Positions 51,522 to 60,585 of a stretch of DNA of 64,000 nucleotides are shown piece after piece. The position numbers were made by a program, and so were the translations under genes. Location: the NCBI RefSeq assembly GCF_001514285.1, contig NZ_KQ949023.1, forward strand, positions 434,001-498,000. Reading direction: 5' to 3'. Position 1 is the first letter of the stretch. Each line of letters starts with the position of its first letter. The notes beneath the pieces are model-generated. The model searched no databases. It was not told where the DNA came from and saw nothing but the letters and a program-made list of their open reading frames with translations. Source of the stretch: Streptomyces sp. DSM 15324. Its GTDB lineage: Bacteria > Actinomycetota > Actinomycetes > Streptomycetales > Streptomycetaceae.

Positions 51522-52937
51522 GTGAAGAGCGCCGTGGAGACCCTGAACCCGACCCGGGTTCGGCTCACTGTCGAGGTGCCCTTCGAGGAGCTCAAGGACA
51601 GCCTCGACGCGGCGTACAAGAAGATCAACCAGCAGGTCACGGTGAAGGGCTTCCGCAAGGGCAAGATCCCGGCCCGGGTCATCGACCAGCGGTTCGGCCG
51701 CGGTGCGGTCCTGGAGGAGGCGGTCAACGACGCGCTTCCGAAGTTCTACACCGAGGCGGTCAACGAGGCGGAGATCGACGTCCTCGGCCAGCCCGAGGTC
51801 GACATCACGGAGCTGAAGGACGGCGAGACGCTGAACTTCACCGCCGAGGTCGACGTGCGCCCCGCCCTGGAGCTTCCCGAGGACTTCTCCTCGATCGAGG
51901 TCGAGGTCGACGCCGTCGAGGTCGACGACGAGGACATCGACAAGTCGGTCGAGCAGCTCCGTGAGCGCTTCGCCTCCACCTCCCCGGTCGAGCGCGCCGC
52001 CGAGGACGGCGACGTCGTGACCGTGGACCTCGAGGCCAAGGTCGACGGCGAGGTCCTGGAGGACGGCGTCGCCAACGGCGTCTCCTACACCATCGGCTCC
52101 GGCGAGCTGCTCGACGGCATCGACGACGCCGTGAAGGGCCTTCAGGCCGGTGGCGAGGCCACCTTCACCTCCGAGCTCAAGGGCGGCTCCGCGGCCGGCA
52201 AGGAGGCCGAGGTCACCGTCAAGGTCACCCAGGTCGCCGCTCGCGAACTGCCCGAGCTGGACGACGAGTTCGCGCAGCTCGCCTCCGAGTTCGACACCCT
52301 GGAGGAGCTGCGCGCGGACAGCCGCAAGCGCCTCGAGAACATGAAGCAGTACGACCAGGCCACGCAGGCCCAGGAGCGCGTCCTGGAGAAGCTGCTGGAG
52401 CTCGTCGAGGTGCCCGTCCCCGAGAAGCTCCTCGAGGACGAGATCAACACCCGCAAGCACAACCTGGAGCACCACCAGCTCGGCCAGATGGGCCTGACCC
52501 TCGACAAGTACCTGGAGATCCAGGGCAAGACCGTCGAGGAGTTCGAGACCGAGACCCGCGAGGCCGCGGTCAAGGGCATCAAGACCCAGTTCGTCCTGGA
52601 CGAGCTCGTCAAGCGCGAGAAGCTCAACGTGAACCAGGAGGAGCTCACCGAGCACCTCATGCGCCGCGCCGCCTCCTCCGGCATGTCCCCCGACCAGTTC
52701 GCCCAGGCGGTCGTCGAGGGCGGTCAGGTTCCGCTGCTCGTCGGCGAGGTCGCTCGCGGCAAGGCCCTGGCCACGGTCGTCGAGTCCGCCACGGTCAAGG
52801 ACACCAACGGCGAGATCATCGACCTGGACGACGAGGACGAGGTCGAGGCCGCCACCGAGACGGTCGAGGCCGCCGAGGGTGCCGCCGAGACCGAGGCCGA
52901 GCCCGAGGCCGAGGGCGACGAGAAGGCCGACGCCTGA
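51522..52937 (+). CDS. tig: Trigger factor, ribosome-associated chaperone and prolyl isomerase
   Basis: Folding helper for nascent chains, 471 aa. Start GTG 51522 ([20 protein letters not shown]) with AAGGAG 8 nt upstream. The ribosome-binding signature GFRKGKIP lies near residue 43, the FKBP-type PPIase domain spans about 150-240 ([21 protein letters not shown]), and the helical C-terminal chaperone domain follows. The last 40 residues are Glu/Asp/Ala-rich, as in other actinobacteria. It precedes clpP1 but is separated by a perfect terminator hairpin. Confidence 0.97.
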   Translation: MKSAVETLNPTRVRLTVEVPFEELKDSLDAAYKKINQQVTVKGFRKGKIPARVIDQRFGRGAVLEEAVNDALPKFYTEAVNEAEIDVLGQPEVDITELKDGETLNFTAEVDVRPALELPEDFSSIEVEVDAVEVDDEDIDKSVEQLRERFASTSPVERAAEDGDVVTVDLEAKVDGEVLEDGVANGVSYTIGSGELLDGIDDAVKGLQAGGEATFTSELKGGSAAGKEAEVTVKVTQVAARELPELDDEFAQLASEFDTLEELRADSRKRLENMKQYDQATQAQERVLEKLLELVEVPVPEKLLEDEINTRKHNLEHHQLGQMGLTLDKYLEIQGKTVEEFETETREAAVKGIKTQFVLDELVKREKLNVNQEELTEHLMRRAASSGMSPDQFAQAVVEGGQVPLLVGEVARGKALATVVESATVKDTNGEIIDLDDEDEVEAATETVEAAEGAAETEAEPEAEGDEKADA

Positions 52938-52960
52938 TCCCCACCCCGCTTCGCTGTGAC

Positions 52961-52989
52961 GGGCCCCGGAACCTTGTGTTCCGGGGCCC
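52961..52989 (+). terminator. Terminator of tig
   Basis: Perfect 12-bp stem GGGCCCCGGAAC (52961-52972) with 52978-52989, 5-nt loop, then GTTCCGTTATT. Confidence 0.85.
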
Positions 52990-53020
52990 GTTCCGTTATT
53001 CGGGCGACTACGCGCCGCTA

Positions 53021-53034
53021 CGCCCCCGGCGAAC
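53021..53034 (-). promoter_or_regulatory. ClgR-type operator upstream of clpP1
   Basis: CGCCCCCGGCGAAC is the reverse complement of GTTCGC-N5-GCG, the ClgR recognition sequence known from Streptomyces clp promoters. It lies about 40 nt before a -10-like TAGGGT. Confidence 0.65.
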
Positions 53035-53072
53035 ACCCACCTCTCCGGGATTCTCCGGCGGGACCCGCGCGT

Positions 53073-53078
53073 TAGGGT
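53073..53078 (+). promoter_or_regulatory. -10 element of the clpP1 promoter
   Basis: TAGGGT, about 40 nt downstream of the ClgR site, with TTCTCC 16 nt before as a weak -35. Confidence 0.4.
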
Positions 53079-53167
53079 CCATGAATACGAGGGCAGGGGA
53101 GTCCCCGTTGCCCCCGGCAGTACACGTGAGACGGCCCGGCGCCGTCGTAAGACGAGCAGGTGGAGAC

Positions 53168-53788
53168 GTGACGAATCTGATGCCCTACGCCGCCGGCGAG
53201 CCTTCCATCGGTGGTGGCCTCGGCGACCAGGTCTACAACCGGCTGCTCGGCGAGCGGATCATCTTCCTCGGCCAGCCGGTCGACGACGACATCGCGAACA
53301 AGATCACCGCACAGCTGCTGCTCCTTGCCGCGGACCCGGACAAGGACATCTACCTGTACATCAACAGCCCCGGCGGTTCGATCACGGCCGGCATGGCGAT
53401 CTACGACACCATGCAGTTCATCAAGAACGACGTGGTGACCATCGCCATGGGCCTCGCCGCCTCGATGGGCCAGTTCCTGCTCAGCGCGGGCACCCCCGGC
53501 AAGCGCTTCGCGCTGCCGAACGCCGAGATCCTGATCCACCAGCCCTCCGCCGGCCTGGCCGGCTCGGCCTCGGACATCAAGATCCACGCCGAGCGGCTGC
53601 TGCACACCAAGAAGCGCATGGCCGAGCTCACCTCGCAGCACACCGGCCAGTCGGTCGAGCAGATCACCCGTGACTCGGACCGTGACCGCTGGTTCGACGC
53701 GTTCGAGGCCAAGGAGTACGGCCTCATCGACGACGTCATCCCCACGGCCGCCGGCATGCCGGGCGGCGGCGGTACCGGGGCGGCGTAG
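53168..53788 (+). CDS. clpP1: ATP-dependent Clp protease proteolytic subunit 1
   Basis: Serine peptidase subunit that forms the degradation chamber with ClpP2 and works with ClpX or ClpC. Length 206 aa from GTG 53168 ([16 protein letters not shown]), GGTGGAG upstream; ATG 53180 is an alternative. Catalytic Ser is in GLAASMGQF (about residue 98), His in EILIHQP (about 123), Asp in the later [14 protein letters not shown] region. [19 protein letters not shown] is the typical ClpP segment. A ClgR operator upstream indicates activation by ClgR. Confidence 0.96.
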   Translation: MTNLMPYAAGEPSIGGGLGDQVYNRLLGERIIFLGQPVDDDIANKITAQLLLLAADPDKDIYLYINSPGGSITAGMAIYDTMQFIKNDVVTIAMGLAASMGQFLLSAGTPGKRFALPNAEILIHQPSAGLAGSASDIKIHAERLLHTKKRMAELTSQHTGQSVEQITRDSDRDRWFDAFEAKEYGLIDDVIPTAAGMPGGGGTGAA

Positions 53789-54467
53789 GAACACGACCGA
53801 CGGCAGCGGTCCCCGCGGGTCCACGGCCGGCCGAGGCCCGGGTGATCCCCGGGACGCGGGTCGCACGCTCCCACCCCCCAGGTCGACGGAGACTTGTCGG
53901 GTGGCACGTGATCCCACCGGACCCCGCAGGTCCCTCCGGACCTCACCGGCCCCGGCAGCCCCGCGGCTCGCGGTCCGACGGGTCCGCCCGACGGCGGCCC
54001 GCGGCGCCCGGAGGGTCGCGCACCCCGCGGGGGCCGACCCGGAAGGGCACCGGTTCCGCAAGGGCCGGCGCGCCCCGCAAGGGCTCGCAGGTCCCGGAAG
54101 GACCATCGGCCCCGCAGGCGGCGGGTCCCGCGAGGGCACGGCAGGCCCGAAGGGCCCCAGGAGCCGCGTGAAGGCCTGCACGGGCCCCTCAGGGGTCACG
54201 AGGCACCCGCGGGAGCCCGTGGAACCCGCCAGGGCCCCCACGGAGTCCCGAGGCCCTCGTGAAGCCCGACAGGGCCCACGGGGTTCGCGGAGCCGACCGG
54301 GAACCAGCCGCAGTCGGCATCCGGTCTCGGTCGAGCGTCCGGCCCGCCGGGACCCCGCCCGCCCCGCCCGTGAGGACGCCGCCGTCGCCAGACCCAGAGG
54401 GACCCTGCCGTCAGAGTCCCGCCCGCCCCTCCCAGCCCACCGCCCCACCCTCTCTCCAGGAGACACC
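53789..54467 (+). other. Long repeat-like spacer between clpP1 and clpP2
   Basis: 679 nt with no supported gene. It is built largely of degenerate short units such as CCGCAAGGGC, CCCGGAAGGACC, CCCGCGAGGGCA and CCCGAAGGGCCC, many partly palindromic. A frame continuous with clpP2 is open from about 53670, but its content is Arg/Pro/Gly-rich and unlike a folded protein. The clpP2 ribosome site (CCAGGAGACACC) ends it. Confidence 0.6.
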
Positions 54468-55148
54468 GTGAACGACTTCCCCGGCAGCGGCCTCTACGCC
54501 CGCACGGCGGCCGAGTACACCGGCCCCCGCGCCGAGTCCCGCTACGTCATCCCCCGCTTCGTCGAGCGCACCTCCCAGGGCATCCGCGAGTACGACCCGT
54601 ACGCGAAGCTCTTCGAGGAGCGCGTGATCTTCCTCGGCGTGCAGATCGACGACGCCTCCGCCAACGACGTCATGGCGCAGCTGCTGTGCCTGGAGTCGAT
54701 GGACCCCGACCGCGACATCTCGGTCTACATCAACAGCCCCGGTGGTTCCTTCACCGCGCTGACGGCCATCTACGACACGATGCAGTTCGTCAAGCCCGAC
54801 ATCCAGACGGTCTGCATGGGCCAGGCGGCCTCCGCCGCCGCGATCCTGCTGGCGGCCGGTACGCCGGGCAAGCGCATGGCCCTGCCGAACGCGCGCGTGC
54901 TGATCCACCAGCCGTACAGTGAGACGGGCCGCGGTCAGGTCTCCGACCTGGAGATCGCCGCCAACGAGATCCTCCGGATGCGCGCGCAGCTGGAGGAGAT
55001 GCTGGCCAAGCACTCGACCACGCCGATCGAGAAGATCCGCGAGGACATCGAGCGCGACAAGATCCTCACGGCCGAGGACGCCCTGTCGTACGGCCTGATC
55101 GACCAGATCATCTCCACCCGGAAGATGAACAACAGCTCTCTGCGTTGA
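54468..55148 (+). CDS. clpP2: ATP-dependent Clp protease proteolytic subunit 2
   Basis: Second ClpP subunit, 226 aa, from GTG 54468 ([19 protein letters not shown]) with AGGAG 6 nt upstream. Catalytic Ser in [11 protein letters not shown] (about residue 122) and His in VLIHQPYSE (about 147) are present, with [19 protein letters not shown]. Mixed ClpP1-ClpP2 rings are the active form in actinobacteria. Normally it is made from the clpP1 transcript; here a 679-nt spacer intervenes. A hairpin follows before clpX. Confidence 0.96.
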   Translation: MNDFPGSGLYARTAAEYTGPRAESRYVIPRFVERTSQGIREYDPYAKLFEERVIFLGVQIDDASANDVMAQLLCLESMDPDRDISVYINSPGGSFTALTAIYDTMQFVKPDIQTVCMGQAASAAAILLAAGTPGKRMALPNARVLIHQPYSETGRGQVSDLEIAANEILRMRAQLEEMLAKHSTTPIEKIREDIERDKILTAEDALSYGLIDQIISTRKMNNSSLR

Positions 55149-55171
55149 CGCACAGGGCCCTCTCGTCCGTA

Positions 55172-55223
55172 CCCCTTGGCACGGTGTGACACGGTCCACG
55201 CGGAAGTGAACCGTGCCAAGGGG
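55172..55223 (+). terminator. Hairpin between clpP2 and clpX
   Basis: Perfect 13-bp stem CCCCTTGGCACGG (55172-55184) with 55211-55223 and a 26-nt loop. It probably separates the clpP operon from clpX transcription. Confidence 0.6.
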
Positions 55224-55328
55224 GGCCCGAACGGGGGTCCCGGCAAGGTACCGTCGGAATAAGGCAGCACCAGGAGCCGCTGGATTCGAAAGTGTCCAGG
55301 CGTCTCCCAGGCGAAGGGGAAGCACACC

Positions 55329-56618
55329 GTGGCACGCATCGGTGACGGCGGCGATCTGCTCAAGTGCTCGTTCTGCGGCAAGAGCCAGAAGCAGGTCAAG
55401 AAGCTCATCGCAGGGCCCGGTGTGTACATCTGCGACGAGTGCATCGATCTCTGCAACGAGATCATCGAGGAGGAACTCGCCGAGACGAGCGAGGTGCGCT
55501 GGGAGGAACTCCCCAAGCCCCGCGAGATCTACGAGTTCCTGGAGGGGTACGTCGTCGGCCAGGAGGCCGCGAAGAAGGCCCTCTCGGTCGCGGTGTACAA
55601 CCACTACAAGCGGGTCCAGGCCGGTGAGAACGGCGGAGCCCAGGGCCGCGACGACGCCATCGAGTTGGCGAAGTCCAACATCCTTCTGCTCGGCCCCACG
55701 GGCTCGGGCAAGACCCTCCTCGCACAGACCCTCGCCCGCATGCTGAACGTGCCGTTCGCCATCGCCGACGCCACGGCGCTGACCGAGGCGGGGTACGTCG
55801 GCGAGGACGTCGAGAACATCCTCCTCAAGCTCATCCAGGCCGCCGACTACGACGTCAAGAAGGCCGAGACCGGGATCATCTACATCGATGAGATCGACAA
55901 GGTCGCCCGGAAGAGCGAAAACCCCTCCATCACGCGCGACGTGAGCGGCGAGGGCGTACAGCAGGCGCTGCTGAAGATCCTGGAGGGCACCACGGCCTCC
56001 GTCCCGCCGCAGGGCGGACGCAAGCACCCGCACCAGGAGTTCATCCAGATCGACACGACGAACGTGCTGTTCATCGTGGGCGGCGCCTTCGCGGGCCTGG
56101 AGAAGATCATCGAGTCCCGGGCCGGCGCCAAGGGCATCGGCTTCGGCGCGACGATCCGCTCCAAGCGCGAGCTGGAGGCCAAGGACCAGTTCGAGGACGT
56201 CATGCCCGAGGACCTGGTGAAGTTCGGCATGATCCCGGAGTTCATCGGCCGCCTCCCCGTCATCACCAGCGTCCACAACCTCGACCGCGAGGCCCTGCTC
56301 CAGATTCTGGTCGAGCCCCGCAACGCGCTGGTCAAGCAGTACGAGCGGCTGTTCGAACTCGACGGCGTGGAGCTGGACTTCGAGCGCGAGGCGCTGGAGG
56401 CCATCGCCGACCAGGCCATCCTCCGCCAGACCGGCGCCCGCGGTCTGCGCGCCATCATGGAGGAGGTGCTGATGTCGGTGATGTACGAGGTCCCGTCCCG
56501 CAAGGACGTGGCCCGCGTGGTCATCACGGCCGACGTCGTCCGCTCCAACGTCAACCCGACCCTGATCCCGCGCGAGCAGCGCGGCGGCCGGGGCCCGGGC
56601 GAGCAGAAGACGGCGTAA
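55329..56618 (+). CDS. clpX: ATP-dependent Clp protease ATP-binding subunit ClpX
   Basis: AAA+ unfoldase that feeds substrates into ClpP, 429 aa. GTG 55329 ([20 protein letters not shown]) with GAAGGGGAAG upstream. The N-terminal zinc-binding domain shows CSFC...CDEC. Walker A GPTGSGKT (about 122), Walker [10 protein letters not shown], the pore-loop GYVGEDVE, sensor RPVIT-like [10 protein letters not shown] and the IGF-type ClpP-docking loop region (KGIGFGATI) are visible. The stop codon is inside an 84-bp palindrome shared with the convergent gene. Confidence 0.97.
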   Translation: MARIGDGGDLLKCSFCGKSQKQVKKLIAGPGVYICDECIDLCNEIIEEELAETSEVRWEELPKPREIYEFLEGYVVGQEAAKKALSVAVYNHYKRVQAGENGGAQGRDDAIELAKSNILLLGPTGSGKTLLAQTLARMLNVPFAIADATALTEAGYVGEDVENILLKLIQAADYDVKKAETGIIYIDEIDKVARKSENPSITRDVSGEGVQQALLKILEGTTASVPPQGGRKHPHQEFIQIDTTNVLFIVGGAFAGLEKIIESRAGAKGIGFGATIRSKRELEAKDQFEDVMPEDLVKFGMIPEFIGRLPVITSVHNLDREALLQILVEPRNALVKQYERLFELDGVELDFEREALEAIADQAILRQTGARGLRAIMEEVLMSVMYEVPSRKDVARVVITADVVRSNVNPTLIPREQRGGRGPGEQKTA

Positions 56619-56695
56619 GGCAGAGACGGCACATGCGAGGGGGCCCCGGTCGACCGACCGGGGCCCCCTCGCATGTGCCGTCTCTGCCTTACGCC
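56612..56695. terminator. 84-bp near-perfect palindrome over the ends of clpX and the convergent gene
   Basis: Positions 56612-56652 are exactly complementary to 56655-56695 (41 bp, two unpaired central bases). The clpX TAA (56616-56618) pairs with the TTA that is the stop of the opposite gene (56689-56691), so the last codons of both genes form the stem. Acts as a bidirectional terminator. Confidence 0.9.
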
Positions 56696-57717
56696 TTGAC
56701 GCGGACCTCGTCGCGCAGCTTCTCGGTGATGTCGGCCGCCACGTCCTTGGTGACGCCCTTGGTGACGTCACCCGGCGAGACCATGGCGATGGTGCTGTAG
56801 TCGGCCCAGGCGCAGAACCAGTCGGTCTTCTTCTGCTTGGTCGCGAGGATCGTGCCGGCGGCCGCCTGGCACTTCATGACCGCGCCGTCCAGGTCGACCT
56901 CCTCGGCCTCGCCGAGGAGTTCGACGTTCGAACCGCTGCTGCTGGAGGAGCTCTGCGCGGAGGACTTCTTGAAGTTGGCGAAGAACGTGTCCAGCGCCTT
57001 CTCGGGGTCGGCGATCGAGCCGTACGCGCCGACGAAGGTGATGCCCTTGGCGGTGGCCATGGCGGTCGGGTCGGGCGCGGTGCTCGGGTCGGAGGGGTCG
57101 TAACCGCTCAGGTCGGCCGTGGAGTACATGCCGAGCACGGTCTTGCCGTCCTTGACACCGCTCTTCTCCAGATCGGACGCCGAGTCTTCACCGGCGTTCG
57201 CGCCGTCGTCGGAGACCCGCTTGTACTCGGAGAGCACGGTGGCCGGAGTGGTCAGTTTGTGGGCGCCGTCGTCCGTCAGGCCCCCCGAGCCGCCGTTCGT
57301 GCCGAGGACGAAGAACGCGCCCACGCCGATCGCCACGACCACCGCGACCGCGCCGAGGACGATGCCGACCTTCTTGCCGCCGCCCCCGCTGGGCGCGGGG
57401 GGCTGCGGGACGCCGTAGGGGGCCTGGCCGTACGGGGGCTGCTGGCCGTAGCCGGGGACGGTCGCCGGCTGGCCGTACGCCGGCTGCTGCCCGTAGGGCC
57501 CGGCCTGCGGGGGCTGCGCCGGGTAGCCGTAACCGGGCTGCGGGGCGGGGGGCTGCGCCGGGTAGCCGTAACCGGGCTGCGGGGCGGGGGGCTGCTGGGG
57601 GTAGCCGTAGCCGGGCTGGGGAGCCTGCGGGGGCTGGCCGTAGGGGCCGGGCTGCCCGCCGTAGGGTCCGGGCTGCTGGGGCTGCCCGCCGTACGGACCC
57701 GGCTGGTGCTGACTCAT
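56689..57717 (-). CDS. Pro/Gly/Tyr-rich single-pass membrane protein
   Basis: Protein of 342 aa. Residues 1-110 are repeats of the type [13 protein letters not shown], then one membrane helix ([25 protein letters not shown]). The extracellular part of about 200 residues has a pair of cysteines ([15 protein letters not shown]), a Ser run and a C-terminal helix. Such Pro-rich plus helix plus globular designs are common in Streptomyces surface proteins; no function is known. Start ATG 57717 with GAGGGG upstream. Its stop pairs with that of clpX in the shared palindrome. Confidence 0.8.
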   Translation of the reverse strand: MSQHQPGPYGGQPQQPGPYGGQPGPYGQPPQAPQPGYGYPQQPPAPQPGYGYPAQPPAPQPGYGYPAQPPQAGPYGQQPAYGQPATVPGYGQQPPYGQAPYGVPQPPAPSGGGGKKVGIVLGAVAVVVAIGVGAFFVLGTNGGSGGLTDDGAHKLTTPATVLSEYKRVSDDGANAGEDSASDLEKSGVKDGKTVLGMYSTADLSGYDPSDPSTAPDPTAMATAKGITFVGAYGSIADPEKALDTFFANFKKSSAQSSSSSSGSNVELLGEAEEVDLDGAVMKCQAAAGTILATKQKKTDWFCAWADYSTIAMVSPGDVTKGVTKDVAADITEKLRDEVRVKA

Positions 57718-57816
57718 TCTGGGTTCCCCTCCAGATGCTTATGTGATTTTCACATCCTGGCTTAAACCTGATGCCTGCTCGGCGGCGGGGGCCCGACCGT
57801 TACACGGCAAACACGT

Positions 57817-57846
57817 TTCGGGACGGCCCCGTGACACCCCTAAACT
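57817..57846 (+). promoter_or_regulatory. Promoter of valS
   Basis: TTCGGG (57817-57822), 18-nt spacer, TAAACT (57841-57846). Transcription would begin at the GTG start codon 6-7 nt later, so valS mRNA is probably leaderless. Confidence 0.5.
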
Positions 57847-57852
57847 GGCCCC

Positions 57853-60477
57853 GTGACCGAGAACGCTCATCAGCAGCCATCAGCGCCCCACACCGAACTG
57901 CCGACCCAGTACGCGCCGGCCGACGTAGAGGGGCCGCTGTACGAGCGCTGGGTGGAGCGGGGTTACTTCGAGGCGGACGAGAAGAGCGACAAGCCGCCGT
58001 ACACCATCGTCATCCCGCCGCCGAACGTCACGGGCAGCCTGCACCTGGGCCATGCCTTCGAGCACACCCTCATCGACGCCCTCACCCGCCGCAAGCGCAT
58101 GCAGGGCTTCGAGACGCTGTGGCAGCCCGGTATGGACCACGCCGGCATCGCCACCCAGAACGTCGTCGAGCGCGAGCTGGGCAAGGAGGGCAAGTCCCGC
58201 CACGACCTCGGCCGTGAGGCGTTCGTCGAGCGCGTCTGGCAGTGGAAGGGCGAGTCCGGCGGCCAGATCAGCGGCCAGATGCGCCGCCTCGGCGACGGGG
58301 TCGCCTGGTCCCGTGAGCGCTTCACCATGGACGAGGGCCTCTCCCAGGCCGTCCAGACCATCTTCAAGCGGCTCTACGACGACGAGCTGATCTACCGCGC
58401 CGAGCGCATCATCAACTGGTGCCCGCGCTGTCTCACCGCCATCTCGGACATCGAGGTCGAGTACCAGGACGACGACGGCGAGCTCGTCTCCATGAAGTAC
58501 GGCGAGGGGGACGACACCATCGTCGTCGCCACCACCCGCGCCGAGACGATGCTCGGTGACACCGCCGTCGCCGTCCACCCCGACGACGAGCGCTACCGGC
58601 ACCTGGTCGGCAAGGAGATCCGCCTGCCGCTGACCGACCGCTCCATCCCGGTCGTCGCCGACACCCACGTCGACCCGGAGTTCGGCACCGGCGCCGTCAA
58701 GGTGACCCCGGCGCACGACCCGAACGACTTCGAGATCGGCCAGCGCCACAACCTGCCGTCCCTCACCGTCATGGACGAGCACGCCGTCATCACGGCCCAC
58801 GGCCCCTTCCAGGGCCTGGACCGGCTGGAGGCCCGCTCCGCCATCGTCGCCGCCCTGCGCGCCGAGGGCCGGATCGTCGCCGAGAAGCGGCCGTACGTCC
58901 ACTCCGTCGGCCACTGCTCCCGCTGCAAGACGACGATCGAGCCGCGCCTGTCCATGCAGTGGTGGGTCAAGGTCGGCCCGCTCGCGAAGGCCGCCGGTGA
59001 CGCGGTCCGCGACGGCCGCGTCAAGATCCACCCGCAGGAGATGGAGAAGCGGTACTTCGACTGGGTCGACAACCTCCACGACTGGTGCATCTCGCGGCAG
59101 TTGTGGTGGGGCCACCGCATCCCCGTCTGGTACGGCCCGAACGGCGAGGTCGTCTGCGTCGGCCCCGACGACGAGGCCCCGAGCGGCGAGGGCTGGCGCC
59201 AGGACACCGACGTCCTCGACACCTGGTTCTCCTCCGGCCTGTGGCCCTTCTCCACCCTCGGCTGGCCCGAACGGACCGAGTCGCTCGCGAAGTTCTACCC
59301 GAACTCCGTCCTGGTCACCGGCTACGACATCCTCTTCTTCTGGGTCGCCCGGATGATGATGTTCGGCCTGTACGCGATGGACGGCACCCCGCCGTTCCAC
59401 ACCATCGCCCTGCACGGCATGGTCCGCGACCAGTTCGGCAAGAAGATGTCCAAGTCCTTCGGCAACGCGGTCAATCCGCTCGACTGGATGGACAAGTACG
59501 GCTCCGACGCCCTCCGCTTCACCCTCGCGCGCGGCGCCAACCCGGGCGTCGACGTCCCGATCGGCGAGGACTGGGTCCAGGGCTCCCGCAACTTCGCCAA
59601 CAAGATCTGGAACGCGACCCGCTTCGCCCTCATGAACGGCGCGACGGTGGACGGGCCCCTCCCGGACGCCTCCGCGATGTCGGCGACGGACCGCTGGATC
59701 CTCTCCCGCCTCAACTCGGTCGTCGCCGAGGTCGACGCGTTCTACGAGGACTTCCAGTTCGCCAAGCTCTCCGACGCCCTCTTCCACTTCGCGTGGGACG
59801 AGGTCTTCGACTGGTACGTCGAGCTGTCCAAGACGACGTTCCAGGCCGGCGGCGAGCCCGCGAAGGTCTCCCAGCGCGTCCTCGGCGAGGTCCTCGACGT
59901 CACCCTGAAGCTGCTGCACCCGGTGGTCCCGTTCGTCACCGAGACCCTCTGGACCACGCTGACCGGCGGCGAGTCGGTCGTCGTCGCCGACTGGCCGACC
60001 GACTCGGGCTTCCGGGACCCGGCCGCCGAACAGGAGATCGAGAGCCTCCAGTCGGTGATCACCGAGGTCCGCCGCTTCCGCGCCGACCAGGGCCTCCAGC
60101 CCGGCCAGCGCGTCCCGGCCCGGCTGACCCTGGAGGGCACGGCCCTGGCGCCCCACGAGGCCGCCATCCGCCAGCTGCTGCGCCTGCAGCCGGAGGGCGA
60201 GGCCTTCTCGGCCACCGCCACCCTCCCGGTGGCCGGCGCCACGGTCGCCCTGGACCTCTCCGGCACGATCGACGTGGCGGCCGAGCGCAAGCGCCTCGCG
60301 AAGGACCTCGCGGCGGCCGAGAAGGAGAAGGCCCAGGCCCACGCCAAGCTCGGCAACGAGGCGTTCCTGGCGAAGGCCCCGGACCAGGTGGTCGACAAGA
60401 TCCGAGGCCGCCTGGCCAAGGCGGACGAGGACATCGCCCGTATCACCGCCCAGCTGGAGCGCCTGCCGGAGGCGTGA
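57853..60477 (+). CDS. valS: Valine-tRNA ligase
   Basis: Class I aminoacyl-tRNA synthetase charging tRNA-Val, 874 aa. GTG 57853 ([20 protein letters not shown]). Signatures are HLGH at about residue 63 ([15 protein letters not shown]), KMSKS at about 531, the editing CP1 domain ([26 protein letters not shown]), and the tungsten-like [17 protein letters not shown] segment. A C-terminal coiled coil ([18 protein letters not shown]) ends the protein, as expected for ValRS. There is no T-box in the short upstream region. Confidence 0.97.
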   Translation: MTENAHQQPSAPHTELPTQYAPADVEGPLYERWVERGYFEADEKSDKPPYTIVIPPPNVTGSLHLGHAFEHTLIDALTRRKRMQGFETLWQPGMDHAGIATQNVVERELGKEGKSRHDLGREAFVERVWQWKGESGGQISGQMRRLGDGVAWSRERFTMDEGLSQAVQTIFKRLYDDELIYRAERIINWCPRCLTAISDIEVEYQDDDGELVSMKYGEGDDTIVVATTRAETMLGDTAVAVHPDDERYRHLVGKEIRLPLTDRSIPVVADTHVDPEFGTGAVKVTPAHDPNDFEIGQRHNLPSLTVMDEHAVITAHGPFQGLDRLEARSAIVAALRAEGRIVAEKRPYVHSVGHCSRCKTTIEPRLSMQWWVKVGPLAKAAGDAVRDGRVKIHPQEMEKRYFDWVDNLHDWCISRQLWWGHRIPVWYGPNGEVVCVGPDDEAPSGEGWRQDTDVLDTWFSSGLWPFSTLGWPERTESLAKFYPNSVLVTGYDILFFWVARMMMFGLYAMDGTPPFHTIALHGMVRDQFGKKMSKSFGNAVNPLDWMDKYGSDALRFTLARGANPGVDVPIGEDWVQGSRNFANKIWNATRFALMNGATVDGPLPDASAMSATDRWILSRLNSVVAEVDAFYEDFQFAKLSDALFHFAWDEVFDWYVELSKTTFQAGGEPAKVSQRVLGEVLDVTLKLLHPVVPFVTETLWTTLTGGESVVVADWPTDSGFRDPAAEQEIESLQSVITEVRRFRADQGLQPGQRVPARLTLEGTALAPHEAAIRQLLRLQPEGEAFSATATLPVAGATVALDLSGTIDVAAERKRLAKDLAAAEKEKAQAHAKLGNEAFLAKAPDQVVDKIRGRLAKADEDIARITAQLERLPEA

Positions 60478-60488
60478 GCGCCCTGTAG

Positions 60489-60532
60489 GGGCGCGGGGAA
60501 CTGCGCGACCAGCCATCATGTTCCCCGCGCCC
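60489..60532 (+). terminator. Hairpin between valS and folC, common Streptomyces intergenic repeat
   Basis: Perfect 13-bp stem GGGCGCGGGGAAC (60489-60501) with 60520-60532. The left part GGGGCGCGGGGAACTGCGCG is a sequence I recognise as recurring between genes in many Streptomyces chromosomes. Confidence 0.65.
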
Positions 60533-60572
60533 TCAGGACGGGACCAGTCACCCTCCTCCATGGACACCGGCT

Positions 60573-60578
60573 TAGACT
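60573..60578 (+). promoter_or_regulatory. -10 element of folC
   Basis: TAGACT, 7 nt before the GTG start; no Shine-Dalgarno between, so a leaderless transcript is likely. Confidence 0.45.
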
Positions 60579-60585
60579 GAACCCC

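Noticed and set aside
53072..54466. 464-codon minus-strand frame across clpP1 and the spacer
   Set aside because: Biased Arg/Gly/Pro content and overlap with clpP1; no recognisable domain.
53670..54467. In-frame N-terminal extension of clpP2 through the spacer
   Set aside because: Arg/Pro-rich, not ClpP-like, and a strong ribosome site directly precedes the GTG at 54468.
57718..57852. T-box riboswitch upstream of valS
   Set aside because: Only 135 nt, no specifier or T-box consensus, and a leaderless promoter lies next to the start.
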